Assembly: GCA_964413535.1 (NCBI GenBank)
Contig: CAYPTB010000029.1
Coordinates: forward strand, 62,001-126,000
DNA: 64,000 nt
Origin: CAYPTB01 sp964413535
GTDB lineage: Bacteria; Planctomycetota; UBA1135; GCA-002686595
Direction: 5' to 3'
The notes under the pieces are model-generated. The model did not search any database. It had not been told where the DNA came from and saw only the letters and a list, made by a program, of their open reading frames with translations. Of this stretch, positions 44,248-52,964 are shown one piece after another; positions within the stretch are counted from its first letter, which is position 1, and every line of letters begins with the position of its first letter. Position numbers and translations under genes: made by a program.

Positions 44248-45668
44248 GGTGCATGCTCCATGGGAATGGACGGTGACACCGGGGAGCGAGACTCCTCGGC
44301 CTCGAACGGGTGCGGCTCGGGAGCAGCGCCGGCGAGGATTCGCTCGAGCTCGACGCGCGCCACCCAGTAGTCGCGGAGCTCCTGGACGTAGGTCGCGCCG
44401 GCCCCGATCTCCTCGCGCTTCGCCATGAGGAGCTGGAACGCCCCTTCCTGCATGGCGTTGTACTGGAGCTGGGATCCTTCCACGATGCGCGAGCGCAACG
44501 GGAGGACGACGCGCCGCACGAAGTCGGCTCGTCCCCTGGCTGCGAGCACGCGACTCGCGGCTCGTCGAACGGCGGAGCGCAGCTCGATCGCCTCGGCCGC
44601 ATAGCTCTCTTGCATCCGGTCCAGGACGGCCACGGCCCGCGCAACGGCCGCTTGTCCTTGGTCGAAGAGCGGCAGACCGATCGCGAAGGCCGGCCCGGTC
44701 GTCCATAGACCCGACTCGGCCTCTCGTTCGGCCGCGATTCCCAGCATCGGATCGGAAGCGAGGCGCGTCGCGCGTTCGAAGCCGAGGCGCTCCGCCTCGC
44801 GCTCGATCTCGATGCGCCGCTGCGCGAGGGTCAGGCTCGCCGACACCGCGCGCGACTCGATGCCGTCCTGAGACTCGTCCCCCGACGTTGGATCGGGCAG
44901 TCGCGGCGCGATCGTCCACGTCGCTTCCGCGCCCCACAGGCCCATCAGCGCGTTGAGCCGCTCGCGCGCATCCGCCCGCTCGAGCTCGACGCGGGCGAGG
45001 GCGAGCTTGGCTTCCTCGTGCAGGACGAGCTCGTTGTCGAGGTCGAGGTCGCGCACGTTGCCGGCGTCGTGCAGGCGGCGAGCGAGATCCGAGGAGGCTT
45101 CGGTCGCAAGCAGCACCGTGCGGCGCAACTCCGCCTGCTGCTCGGCTCCCTGGAGCACGTAGAAGGCGGCGCGCACTTCGCCCGCGAGGCGCAGCACGCG
45201 CTCGGCGACGCGCAGCTTCGTGGCTTCGAACGCGGCCGCGGCGAGACGCTTCTTCAGCGGCAGGAAGAGGATCGACAGGAACTCCTGCTCGATCCCGAGA
45301 TCGAGGGCGCTCCGGCCTCCGCCTTCTGGAAAGCGCACCGCTGCGTGGAAGACGGGATTCCCGAGGAGCCCGGCCTGGACCAGGTCGGCTCGAGCGATGC
45401 GCAGGTCCTCGTAGAGCGCTTGCAGGCGGCGATTGCGGAGGAGCGCGATCGCCACGGAGCTCTCGGCGTCGAGGTCGCGTTCGAGGAGCGCGCGAACTCG
45501 CGCTTCGACGGCCAGGTCCTCCTCGCCACCGCGTTCCCAACCGATCTCGAGTCCGCTGCGCTCGCGAACGATGGCCGCTGCATCCGAGAAGCCTTGCTCT
45601 TCGCTCAGCGAGGCGCACGCGCCGAGAGCCAGGGAGAGCCACGCCAACCGCGAGCTGTCAGTCGCCAT
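44244..45668 (-). CDS. CusC-like outer-membrane efflux lipoprotein
   Basis: A 474-residue TolC/CusC-type outer-membrane factor. The lipobox is LALGAC; helices such as ALLRNRRLQALYEDLRIARA and DLVQAGLLGNPVFHAAVRFP and the proline-marked FAIGLPLFDQGQA repeat match the family. It sits between the multicopper oxidase and a metal-binding lipoprotein, pointing to copper or heavy-metal handling. No adaptor or RND pump is in this cluster, so it must use a partner encoded elsewhere or act differently. The ATG at 45668 is preferred over a GTG at 45683; it overlaps the upstream stop by 11 bases. Confidence 0.85.
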   Translation of the reverse strand: MATDSSRLAWLSLALGACASLSEEQGFSDAAAIVRERSGLEIGWERGGEEDLAVEARVRALLERDLDAESSVAIALLRNRRLQALYEDLRIARADLVQAGLLGNPVFHAAVRFPEGGGRSALDLGIEQEFLSILFLPLKKRLAAAAFEATKLRVAERVLRLAGEVRAAFYVLQGAEQQAELRRTVLLATEASSDLARRLHDAGNVRDLDLDNELVLHEEAKLALARVELERADARERLNALMGLWGAEATWTIAPRLPDPTSGDESQDGIESRAVSASLTLAQRRIEIEREAERLGFERATRLASDPMLGIAAEREAESGLWTTGPAFAIGLPLFDQGQAAVARAVAVLDRMQESYAAEAIELRSAVRRAASRVLAARGRADFVRRVVLPLRSRIVEGSQLQYNAMQEGAFQLLMAKREEIGAGATYVQELRDYWVARVELERILAGAAPEPHPFEAEESRSPVSPSIPMEHAP

Positions 45669-46002
45669 GGGAATGCTCCCCACGCGGAAGCTCCGCGCCC
45701 TCGCGAGCGACGAGCTGCATCCCGCACGTCGGGCAGCGCCCGGGATCGTCGGACGAGATCTCCGGATGCATGGGGCAAGAGAAGGCGCCCAAGTGCATCG
45801 AGCCCCCAGACGAATCGGCGGCGCCGCCGCCCTCCAGCGTGCGCAGGAAGGCCGAGGGGTCCGTGATCGGGAGCTCGGACGCCCGAGGGCTCGCCGGATG
45901 ATCCGGGCCGAGCGGCTCGAACGTTCCGGCCGCGGTCACGCAGCCTTGCAACCAGAACGGGATCGAGAAGAGGAACGAGGGTCGCATTCGCATTCGGGTC
46001 AT
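45658..46002 (-). CDS. Heavy-metal-binding (CPMHP-type) lipoprotein
   Basis: A 114-residue lipoprotein with a short leader ending in WLQGC (Cys21). The mature part ends with FSCPMHPEISSDDPGRCPTC followed by GMQLV, the small heavy-metal-binding domain seen in copper-efflux proteins, where Cys, Met and His coordinate the metal. A His-containing tail (GEHSHGD) follows. First gene of the copper-type operon with the outer-membrane factor and oxidase. Start set at the ATG before the lipobox; the upstream extension is Arg-rich noise. Confidence 0.85.
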   Translation of the reverse strand: MTRMRMRPSFLFSIPFWLQGCVTAAGTFEPLGPDHPASPRASELPITDPSAFLRTLEGGGAADSSGGSMHLGAFSCPMHPEISSDDPGRCPTCGMQLVAREGAELPRGEHSHGD

Positions 46003-46170
46003 GGTCGGTCCTCGCGGCCGAGCCGCGCGCGCCGGACGATGAGTCGAATCCCGCCGGCGAAGAGAGCTCGCGACCTCGCCGGACGCTGACCCGAGCGAGA
46101 GGCATGGGTACGGGGAAGCTGACACGCTCGGCGAGTAGGCGCAATACCCGCAAACCCAGAGGCCCGCCGT

Positions 46171-46461
46171 CTACTTCACCGACACGAGGATCAGCACGCC
46201 GGCGATCACGAGCAGCAGCACGCCGAACATGATCGCCCTGCGCTGTTTCCTGAATGCTTCGGCCGCGCGCGAGTCGAGCCAGTAGCGACCGCCGCCCACG
46301 GGGACGAGGACCTTGCGTCGCACGAGGCTCTGGAGGGCCAGCGAATCGCGGCAGCCGGCCTCCTCGGGGGTCTTCGCGAGCTCGGGCCGCGTCGCACCGG
46401 CCGAGCCGAACGCGCGCAGGACCTGGTTCTGCTTGCCGGCGACGAGAGCTCCGTTGGTCAT
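46171..46461 (-). CDS. Small winged-helix-like protein with C-terminal membrane anchor
   Basis: A 96-residue protein. Residues about 10-70 look like a winged helix (RPELAKTPEEAGCRDSLALQ, SLVRRKVLVPVGGGRYWLD) and residues 76-95 form a transmembrane helix (IMFGVLLLVIAGVLILVSV). It lies 168 bases upstream of the metal-binding operon on the same strand. A membrane-tethered regulator is possible but not shown. Confidence 0.62.
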   Translation of the reverse strand: MTNGALVAGKQNQVLRAFGSAGATRPELAKTPEEAGCRDSLALQSLVRRKVLVPVGGGRYWLDSRAAEAFRKQRRAIMFGVLLLVIAGVLILVSVK

Positions 46462-46554
46462 GGTTGCGAGCAGGGTAGCGCAATCGACGGGCAGGAGCGC
46501 GCGCCGTCACCCGTGCGGTCCGCGCCGGGAGGTGTCGGACCCGCGGCAACCGGG

Positions 46555-48825
46555 TCAATCGGTCGGTGGCGTGGGAACGGGGATCCGCCGCGCCAACCGC
46601 TGGCGAAAACGCTGGACCCGCTCCAGGTCGCCCTGCGCCTCGGCGATGGCGAGCGCTCGTTCGAGCGAGCGGATCACGCCGGCCTCGTCGCCGAGCTTCC
46701 TCTGGCAAGCCAGCCAGTCCTCCCACAGACCGAGATCCTCGGGAATCGCGCGGGCGAGATCCCGGTAGAGCGCATCGGCCGCGGCCGACTGGGAGTCGGC
46801 CACGAGCATGTAGGCCAGGTCCAGCCCGGATCGGAAGTCAGCGGGGTCGCGCGCCACGCGCGCGCGAAGGCCGGCGATGGCTTCCCTGCGGTAGTCCCCG
46901 GCGAAGTCGGGAGTGCGCAACGAGCGGAAGCGAAGCCGCGGGAAGCGCTGCACGGCCCCTTCCTCTCCCTGTACCAGTTGGCCGACCAGGTACCACCCGT
47001 CGCCGAGCGACGCGGCAACCAGGGGCTGGGTGCGCCCCAAGCGCGTGAGCAGGGAGAGCATCACGTTGCGCATCTCGCGCGAGGTCGCGTGCAGGACGGG
47101 ATGACTGCCCACGGCCCACAGGTCGACGCCGCGCGAACGGGCGTAATCGAGGGAAGCCCCCTTCACGTGCGCCATGACGCGATCCCCGCCCACCGAGGGC
47201 GAGTGTGCGACGTGCGCGTCGGTGAGGCCGAGGATGTCGAGCGTGCGCAGGTCCGAGTAGTAGGGAATCGCCCCGACGCACAGCATGGCGAGGTACGTGT
47301 CCTCAGGGAGGAGACCCCGATCGACGGCGTCGCGCAGCACGCGGCCGTCCTCGAGCACGCTGGCGAGGAACTTCGCGTGCTCCTCCTGACGGAGCCCGAC
47401 GAAGTGCGGCGACAGCGCGACGAGCCTGTCGCGGTGTGCGCGCGCGATCCACGACACGCCCGGCCAACGGTAGAGCCAACTGCGCGCCGGATCGAGCCAT
47501 TGGCGCACCTCGAACAGGCCCATGTGGAGGCCGGGGAAGCCGTGACCGTAGAGGTTGTCGCGCGGGAACTGGCGGCGGCTCTGCGCCGGCAGCTCCCAGA
47601 CGCCGGCCGCCACCAGCGAGGTCGCCGCGACGGCCGCCGCGGTCCAACGCGGACGGCGGTGGAGCAGCTCGACCAGTCCGTCGGCCAACAGGAGATAGAG
47701 GAACGGGAAGTAGAGATCGAGCGGACGGTACTCGAAGTGATCGCCGCCGACCGCCGCGACGAAGCCAGCGTGCGGCAGGAGCAGCGCGCCGAACAGGAGC
47801 GGCACGAACCCCTGGCCGAGGCGGAAGCGCCGCAGCGCTCCGAGGGCGACGAACGGGATCCACGCGTACAGCGCGTACTCGAGCGCGAAGGCGACGCCGT
47901 AGGACAGGCCGGCGCTCCACCACGACTCGCCGCCGACCTTGGCGTAGTACGTGTTCGGCAGCCAATAGCCGTAGTAGGCGTGTCGCCACGCGAAGTGGCC
48001 GCCGACCAGCACGACGAACGGCGCGAGTCGCAGGGCGAAGCGGCGCACGACCAGTCGGCCCTTGGCGAGCAGATGAACCGCCGCCATCCCGAACGCGCAC
48101 GCCGCGAGCAGCAATCCGTCAGGGCGCGTCAACGCTGCGAGCGCGAACAGCCACGCCGCGGCCGGGCGACTCCGGCGACCGGCGAGCGTCGCCTCGACCT
48201 CGACCGCGAGCCGCAGCGCTCCGCCGACCAGGAGCGCTTCGAACCAGCGCGTCTCGAGACCGCTCGTCGACCACACGGCGATGCTGCGCGTGGCCGCGAG
48301 CAAGAAGAGCGGCGCCAGCGCGAGCCACTCGCAGCCCGGCGGCGGCAGGCGGCGGAGCGCGAACCAGGCCACCGAACCCCACAACGCGACCGTGGCCGCG
48401 AACGTCAGCACGTGCGCCATCACCTCGGGCACGACGCCCAGGCGCTGGAACGCCGCGAGGACGAGCACGAACAGGAAGTTCGTGTAGCCCTCGACCCGCT
48501 CGTATCCCGGGTTGAACACGAGCCCGTGCCCGTTCGCCAGATTGCGCGCGTAGCGGAACGAGATGTAGGCGTCGTCGGTGAGGAACGCGTACTCCGCGGC
48601 GTGCGCGAGCAAGAGCGCGAGGCTCAGGAGGAGTCCGATGGCCAAACCCAAGCGCACGCCCGCCGGCCGCGCGCGCCACGCCGCGCGCCCCGGCCGCGCG
48701 ACGTCCGAGACCTCGGTCGATGCGGTCGCCGGACCGGGCGCCGCTGCGGCGCGTCGCGGCGCCTCCGTCGAATGCTTGGACTTCAAGCCGAACCCCGGCG
48801 AGGGTGATACCCGGACGGAGCGCAC
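46555..48825 (-). CDS. Membrane glycosyltransferase-like protein (AftB-type) with TPR-like tail
   Basis: A 756-residue polytopic protein. The first loop, FLTDDAYISFRYARNLANGH followed by GLVFNPGYERVEGYTN, is the catalytic-site signature of lipid-linked-sugar transferases related to mycobacterial AftB, with the DD pair as likely catalytic residues. Nine or more helices follow to about residue 430, then a soluble domain. The last 110 residues look TPR-like (LYRDLARAIPEDLGLWEDWL, VIRSLERALAIAEAQGDLER). The first 50 residues are low-complexity and the GTG start at 48825 is uncertain. Divergent from the debranching-enzyme gene. Donor and acceptor unknown. Confidence 0.75.
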   Translation of the reverse strand: MRSVRVSPSPGFGLKSKHSTEAPRRAAAAPGPATASTEVSDVARPGRAAWRARPAGVRLGLAIGLLLSLALLLAHAAEYAFLTDDAYISFRYARNLANGHGLVFNPGYERVEGYTNFLFVLVLAAFQRLGVVPEVMAHVLTFAATVALWGSVAWFALRRLPPPGCEWLALAPLFLLAATRSIAVWSTSGLETRWFEALLVGGALRLAVEVEATLAGRRSRPAAAWLFALAALTRPDGLLLAACAFGMAAVHLLAKGRLVVRRFALRLAPFVVLVGGHFAWRHAYYGYWLPNTYYAKVGGESWWSAGLSYGVAFALEYALYAWIPFVALGALRRFRLGQGFVPLLFGALLLPHAGFVAAVGGDHFEYRPLDLYFPFLYLLLADGLVELLHRRPRWTAAAVAATSLVAAGVWELPAQSRRQFPRDNLYGHGFPGLHMGLFEVRQWLDPARSWLYRWPGVSWIARAHRDRLVALSPHFVGLRQEEHAKFLASVLEDGRVLRDAVDRGLLPEDTYLAMLCVGAIPYYSDLRTLDILGLTDAHVAHSPSVGGDRVMAHVKGASLDYARSRGVDLWAVGSHPVLHATSREMRNVMLSLLTRLGRTQPLVAASLGDGWYLVGQLVQGEEGAVQRFPRLRFRSLRTPDFAGDYRREAIAGLRARVARDPADFRSGLDLAYMLVADSQSAAADALYRDLARAIPEDLGLWEDWLACQRKLGDEAGVIRSLERALAIAEAQGDLERVQRFRQRLARRIPVPTPPTD

Positions 48826-48940
48826 GATCCTACGGTCCGAGGTTCCCGTGCGACGACGAAACGCGCGCCGGATCCGTTCGCGTCCGAGATTCCCGGCTCG
48901 AGCTTTCGCGCCGTCGTGTGGCCACGCTTAGGATCCGGCG

Positions 48941-50986
48941 ATGCCTACCCCCGCGACTTCGCGCCCCACGGCGGAGCGGCCTTCGCCCACCGCGCCGTCG
49001 GGTCCGCCCCTGTTCACGATGGCGCGCGAGGACTGCATGCGGCTCCAGCACGCGCTGCGCCGCGAGTGGCTCCTCGCGGACGGGCTCGGCGGCTACGCGA
49101 CGTCGACCGTGCTCATGTGCCCCACGCGGCGCTACCACGGTCTCCTGACGGCGCCCGCCATCACCGGACCGGGCGCCGCGAAGCGCCACCTGTTCCTCGC
49201 GCGTTACGAGGAGCACGCGGTGCGCGGCGAGACGCGCTTCCCGCTCTCGATCGCGCGTTACCGCGGTCTGTGGTCGCCGCAGGGACACCGCTCGCTCGAG
49301 AGCTTCGAGCTCGTGCCGTTCCCGAGCGCGCTCTACAGGATCGGGAGCGCCTCCATCCGGCGCGAGATCCTCGTGCCGCGCGGACGCCACGCCGTCCTCG
49401 TGCGCTTCGGCGTGAGCGGCGCCGAGCCGGACGTCGAGCTCCACCTGCGACCCCTGTGCGCGTTCCGCGACGCCGACGCGCTGGCGGTCGAGAACACGGC
49501 GCTCGATCCGACCGTCACGGACCTGTTGCGCGGCTTCCGCGTGCGTCCCTACGGCGCGCTGCCGGCCCTGTGCTTCACGTGGAGCGGCGCGCCCGCGACG
49601 TTCGAGCGCGAGCCGGTCTGGTACCGCGGCATCGAGTACGAGGAAGAGCTCGCGCGCGGCTACCCCGGTCACGAGGACCAGTGGTCGCCCGGCACGCTGC
49701 GCCTCGCGCTCGGCGGCGAGGGCGAAGCGGTCGTCGCCGCGTCGCTCGGCGAGCCGATCGACGACCCCGCGGAACTCTGGCGCGAGGAGAGCCGGCGGCG
49801 CGTCGTGCGCGCGTCCGCGGCGCGCCTCGACGAGCCCAAACGCGTGCTCGACCTCACCGCCGACGAGTTCCTCTACCGCGCGCTCGACGGCCGCCCCGGA
49901 ATCCTGGCCGGCTTCCCCTGGTTCGGCGAGTGGGGCCGCGACACCTACATCTCGCTGCCCGGCCTCACGCTCGCGCGCGGCGAGCTCGAGCTCGCGGGCG
50001 AGATCCTGACGGCCGCGCTGCCGTTCCTGCGCGGCGGCATGCTGCCGAACGTGTTCGGGCGCGATCCGGAGGGCTCCTCCTACGCGTCGGCCGATGCGTC
50101 CCTGTGGTACGCGCTCGCCGTGCGGCGCTACGACGAGGCCGGCGCGAGCGAGGAGGAGCTCGTCGAGCGCTTCCTGCCGGCCTTGGTCGAGATCGCGGAG
50201 AGCTACCGCGCCGGGACCGGGCTCGACATCGCCTGCGACGAGGGCGGCCTGCCGCGCCTCGGCTCGCCGGACCTCAACCCGACCTGGATGGATGCCGTCA
50301 CCTCGACCGGCCCCGTGACGCCGCGCTTCGGCTTCCCGGTCGAGACGAGCGCCCTGTGGTGCTCGCTCCTCGCCCACGTCGAGGACCTGTGGACGCGCCG
50401 CGGCGACGCGGCGGCGGCGAAAACGTGGCGCGCGGCGAAGAAGCTCGCCGGCCGCACCTTCCTCGAGCGCTTCTGGATCCCGGAGAAGCGCACGCTGGCC
50501 GACGTGTGGAACGAGGGCGCGCGCGACGAGAGCGTGCGGCCGAACATGATCGTGGCGGCAGCGCTCGAGGACTGCCCGCTCACGCGCGGCCAGCGCACCG
50601 ATGTCGTGCAGCGCGTCGAAGTCGAGCTCCTCACGCCGCGCGGCCTGCGCACGCTGTCGCCCAAGGACAAGGCCTACATAGGTCGCTACGGCGGCGCGCC
50701 GGACGAGCGCGACGGCGCCTACCACCAGGGCACCGTCTGGCCCTGGCTCATGGGCTTCTTCTGCGAAGCCTGGCTGCGCGGCGTCGGCACGCGCAAGCGC
50801 GACCTCGACATGCTGCGCGCGCACCTCGACGCCTTCGCGCCGCACCTCGCCGAAGCAGGCTTGCTCTTCTGCTCCGAGGTCTTCGACGGCGACCCGCCCC
50901 ACGCGCCGGGCGGCACGATCGCCCAAGCCTGGAGCAGCGCCGAGCTCCTGCGCGCCTACGCCCTCCTCGACGCGGCGCGCAAGTAG
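48941..50986 (+). CDS. Glycogen debranching enzyme (amylo-alpha-1,6-glucosidase)
   Basis: A 681-residue enzyme that removes alpha-1,6 branches from glycogen. N-terminal domain: REWLLADGLGGYATSTV and TRRYHGLL, typical of bacterial GDE_N. Catalytic (alpha/alpha)6 barrel from about residue 300: FPWFGEWGRDTYISLPGL with general-acid Asp334, MLPNVFGRDPEGSSYASADA, and YHQGTVWPWLMGFFCEAWL. An in-frame ATG at 49019 is an alternative start nearer the domain. The 3' end is duplicated at 52158-52265. It should work with the GT4, GH57 and synthase-phosphorylase genes, from which it is separated by a foreign-looking island. Confidence 0.93.
   Translation: MPTPATSRPTAERPSPTAPSGPPLFTMAREDCMRLQHALRREWLLADGLGGYATSTVLMCPTRRYHGLLTAPAITGPGAAKRHLFLARYEEHAVRGETRFPLSIARYRGLWSPQGHRSLESFELVPFPSALYRIGSASIRREILVPRGRHAVLVRFGVSGAEPDVELHLRPLCAFRDADALAVENTALDPTVTDLLRGFRVRPYGALPALCFTWSGAPATFEREPVWYRGIEYEEELARGYPGHEDQWSPGTLRLALGGEGEAVVAASLGEPIDDPAELWREESRRRVVRASAARLDEPKRVLDLTADEFLYRALDGRPGILAGFPWFGEWGRDTYISLPGLTLARGELELAGEILTAALPFLRGGMLPNVFGRDPEGSSYASADASLWYALAVRRYDEAGASEEELVERFLPALVEIAESYRAGTGLDIACDEGGLPRLGSPDLNPTWMDAVTSTGPVTPRFGFPVETSALWCSLLAHVEDLWTRRGDAAAAKTWRAAKKLAGRTFLERFWIPEKRTLADVWNEGARDESVRPNMIVAAALEDCPLTRGQRTDVVQRVEVELLTPRGLRTLSPKDKAYIGRYGGAPDERDGAYHQGTVWPWLMGFFCEAWLRGVGTRKRDLDMLRAHLDAFAPHLAEAGLLFCSEVFDGDPPHAPGGTIAQAWSSAELLRAYALLDAARK
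50879..50986 (+). repeat. 108-bp direct repeat, copy 1 (3' end of debranching gene)
   Basis: The last 108 bases of the debranching gene, including its TAG, recur at 52158-52265 in the same orientation with four mismatches (about 96 % identity). Sequences outside both ends differ. The copies start 1279 bases apart. Confidence 0.9.
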
Positions 50987-50991
50987 CTGAC

Positions 50992-51012
50992 TTTCACTGT
51001 GTCACAGTGGAA
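50992..51012. terminator. Palindrome just after the debranching stop codon
   Basis: CACTGTG (50995-51001), one base, CACAGTG (51003-51009), with T and A bases extending the pairing outward. It could be a terminator-like hairpin or a palindromic junction; no T-run follows. Confidence 0.4.
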
Positions 51013-51146
51013 TACGGAACTTGCGTCGTCCCTCCCAACGGCCCTGGTGACTCGACCCCGGGGGTCGCGCATTCGATCAACGCTTGGAGGCCTCTACCTG
51101 CGTCGTGCCCGAGCCTCGATCGGAGTTGCATCGTCGACGCCAACGG

Positions 51147-52034
51147 CTAGTGGTCCGAACTTGCTTCGTCGCCGAGCCCAGCACACTCGCGCAACTCGTC
51201 GATCAGGTCTGCAGCGAAGGACTCCTCGTCGTCGCCCACGACGTTCTGCAAGAGACGACGGGCGACAGACCGCCCCTCCCAAGGAAAGCGGGTGTTCCAC
51301 CGAACGCGGAGCCACTCTCCAGCATGTGGCAGATCTCCCACTCTGCTGCTCATGGTCGCGAGCGGCCCAGAAAGCGTCCGCAGGCCGTCAATCGTCTTCG
51401 TAGAGCCGGCGAGCGCCGTCAAGCGCTCGAGGCTCCGTTCGAAGGCAGCAGTGTCCGACGCGAGGATGACCTCGAAGTGCTGGGAGATCTTGTAGCACTC
51501 CGCAAAGGGTGAATCGAAGTGCGGATCGAGCTTCCTCAACTCCTCGAGCTGCATCGACGCTTCGCCGTCGCGGCCGGCGGCGACGGCGCCGTAGTAGAGG
51601 TTCCAACGGACCTCCAAGTAGTTCGGATGTGCCCGTAGAGCTTCTCGCAGGTCAGGAAGATAGTGCCGAGTCTCGTCCAGATGATCGATGAGGCTCGCGA
51701 TTTCGTCCGGTGAGAGCAGATCTGCGACATAGAGAACCGCCCCCGACTCCGCCACCAAGACGGTGTGATCCGTTTTCACTCCGAGGAGGCCGGATTGGAC
51801 CCGACCGAGGGGCGAACTCGTGTCGACGAGAGTGACAGCAACCACGTCGCCTCGCTTCGTTCGAATGGAAGGAACCTGAGGTAGCTCGTACCAGGACTGC
51901 CGGCATTCCGTCGAGTGTAGGATCCAAACGGACGCGGTCTCAGACACGTGCGAAGTGGAGCCCACGTTCCGCTCGACCGCGAGCACACCCGCAACGAGTC
52001 CAAGAACGCAAGCGGCGATCATCTTATTGCTCAC
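51147..52034 (-). CDS. Exported protein with thioredoxin-like and TPR-like parts, unknown
   Basis: A 295-residue protein with visibly lower GC and a more balanced amino-acid composition than its neighbours. It opens with a signal peptide (IAACVLGLVAGVLAV). Residues 35-120 resemble a thioredoxin-like fold (SVWILHSTECRQSWYELPQV, then KTDHTVLVAESGAVLYVADL) but with a single Cys instead of CxxC. Residues 125-170 are helical and TPR-like (NLYYGAVAAGRDGEASMQLE). The start is a GTG at 52034, or the ATG at 52022. It lies between the two 108-bp repeats, opposite in orientation to the glycogen genes. Function unknown. Confidence 0.65.
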   Translation of the reverse strand: MSNKMIAACVLGLVAGVLAVERNVGSTSHVSETASVWILHSTECRQSWYELPQVPSIRTKRGDVVAVTLVDTSSPLGRVQSGLLGVKTDHTVLVAESGAVLYVADLLSPDEIASLIDHLDETRHYLPDLREALRAHPNYLEVRWNLYYGAVAAGRDGEASMQLEELRKLDPHFDSPFAECYKISQHFEVILASDTAAFERSLERLTALAGSTKTIDGLRTLSGPLATMSSRVGDLPHAGEWLRVRWNTRFPWEGRSVARRLLQNVVGDDEESFAADLIDELRECAGLGDEASSDH

Positions 52035-52157
52035 TCGCTTGCGCTCTCCGCCTCTGCACTATTGACCCGCCAGCACGGTGAGGACGTCGGCCCGCCACAT
52101 CCCCGTGTACATCATGATATCACTCTCGGCCGAGGCAAGTGCAGCAAGAACGATTCT

Positions 52158-52265
52158 GTCTTCGACGGCGACCCGCCCCACGCGCCGCGCGGCACGATCG
52201 CCCAAGCCTGGAGCAGCGCCGAGCTCCTGCGCGCCTACGCGCTCCTCGAAGCCGCGCGCAAGTAG
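52158..52265 (+). pseudogene. Orphan duplicate of the debranching enzyme 3' end (direct repeat copy 2)
   Basis: Encodes the last 35 residues of the debranching enzyme (FDGDPPHAPRGTIAQAWSS and onward to the stop) with no upstream gene attached. Four base differences from copy 1: two synonymous and two changing residues (Gly to Arg, Asp to Glu). No start codon or signal makes it a gene; it is a fragment left by insertion, recombination or deletion. Confidence 0.88.
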
Positions 52266-52337
52266 CGAGCGGAATACGTCGCACGCGAGCACCGGAGCGA
52301 CGGGGATCAGCGGGGCGGCGAAGCCGCGATCGCCGTG

Positions 52338-52604
52338 TCAGCTCGCCCTTCGACTTGGGTTCCTTGGAAAGTCGGCCACGGCGATTCGCCGCTTGACCGT
52401 GAGGCTGCGGTGGTGGGTCTTGATGCGTTCCAGTTCGTGCAAGGTCACGGCCGTGACGTAGGTTTCTCCACAACGCGGGCAACTGATGGTGGGGATGTTG
52501 CGGATCAGGAACTCCCCAGCCCCGCGGCCGTAGCTTCGCGTCACTCGCCGCACACGGGAGCCCTTCTTCCCGCAGAAGTCGCAGAGCAAATCGTGTCGAG
52601 CCAT
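52338..52604 (-). CDS. YgiT-type zinc-finger protein
   Basis: An 88-residue protein with two Cys pairs, C8-x2-C11 (CDFC) and C42-x2-C45 (SCPRCGETYVT), the zinc-finger form of the YgiT/MqsA N-terminal domain. The MqsA-type DNA-binding domain is absent, so it is the short variant that often accompanies DUF4258 proteins. It begins 3 bases after the DUF4258 stop, so the pair is co-translated. An antitoxin-like role is inferred from the pairing. Confidence 0.82.
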   Translation of the reverse strand: MARHDLLCDFCGKKGSRVRRVTRSYGRGAGEFLIRNIPTISCPRCGETYVTAVTLHELERIKTHHRSLTVKRRIAVADFPRNPSRRAS

Positions 52605-52607
52605 GTG

Positions 52608-52964
52608 TCAGATCCTGTAGGCGGTCAGCATGGCCATCTTATCCCCCGGAAGCCATTTGACCACCACCGCGATCTCTCGGCCGTGCGCCGCCCGCCCCTG
52701 GATGACGTACTTCCACTCGCCAGTAAGTCGATCCCGTTGCCGCGCGCCGATCGAGCCCGTGAGGACGCATGACTCCAGATCCAGAACTGACAGACGGTCG
52801 TGCTCCATCTCGTCGAGCCCATGGAGCGTGAGATCGTAGGCTCCGAGTCGAACGGCTTCGCGGAAGCGGCGCAACTGACGATCGTGCACCAAATACTGGG
52901 ACTTCCTCGAGACCTTGCCGGCGAATGGCAGCTCGGTCGAGCCACCCTGGCTGTCCCATGCCAC
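52608..52964 (-). CDS. DUF4258-domain protein, partner of the YgiT zinc finger
   Basis: A 118-residue protein whose core (about 35-118) matches DUF4258: LTLHGLDEMEHDRLSVLDLE with the conserved His, GEWKYVIQGRAAHGREIAVV, and C-terminal GDKMAMLTAYRI. Proteins of this family are usually encoded next to short YgiT zinc fingers and are suspected toxins of the MqsR/BrnT-like type. Lower GC than the neighbouring glycogen genes. Start at the ATG 52964; the first 30 residues are variable. Confidence 0.8.
   Translation of the reverse strand: MAWDSQGGSTELPFAGKVSRKSQYLVHDRQLRRFREAVRLGAYDLTLHGLDEMEHDRLSVLDLESCVLTGSIGARQRDRLTGEWKYVIQGRAAHGREIAVVVKWLPGDKMAMLTAYRI

Noticed and set aside
48830..50926. A 698-codon minus-strand frame opposite the debranching enzyme
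   Set aside because: The plus-strand frame has the full debranching-enzyme motifs; the other is a GC shadow.
51948..52265. A 105-codon plus-strand frame covering the duplicated debranching end
   Set aside because: Only the last 35 codons match the debranching enzyme; the rest is antisense to the unknown exported protein and has no start signal, so it is treated as a fragment.
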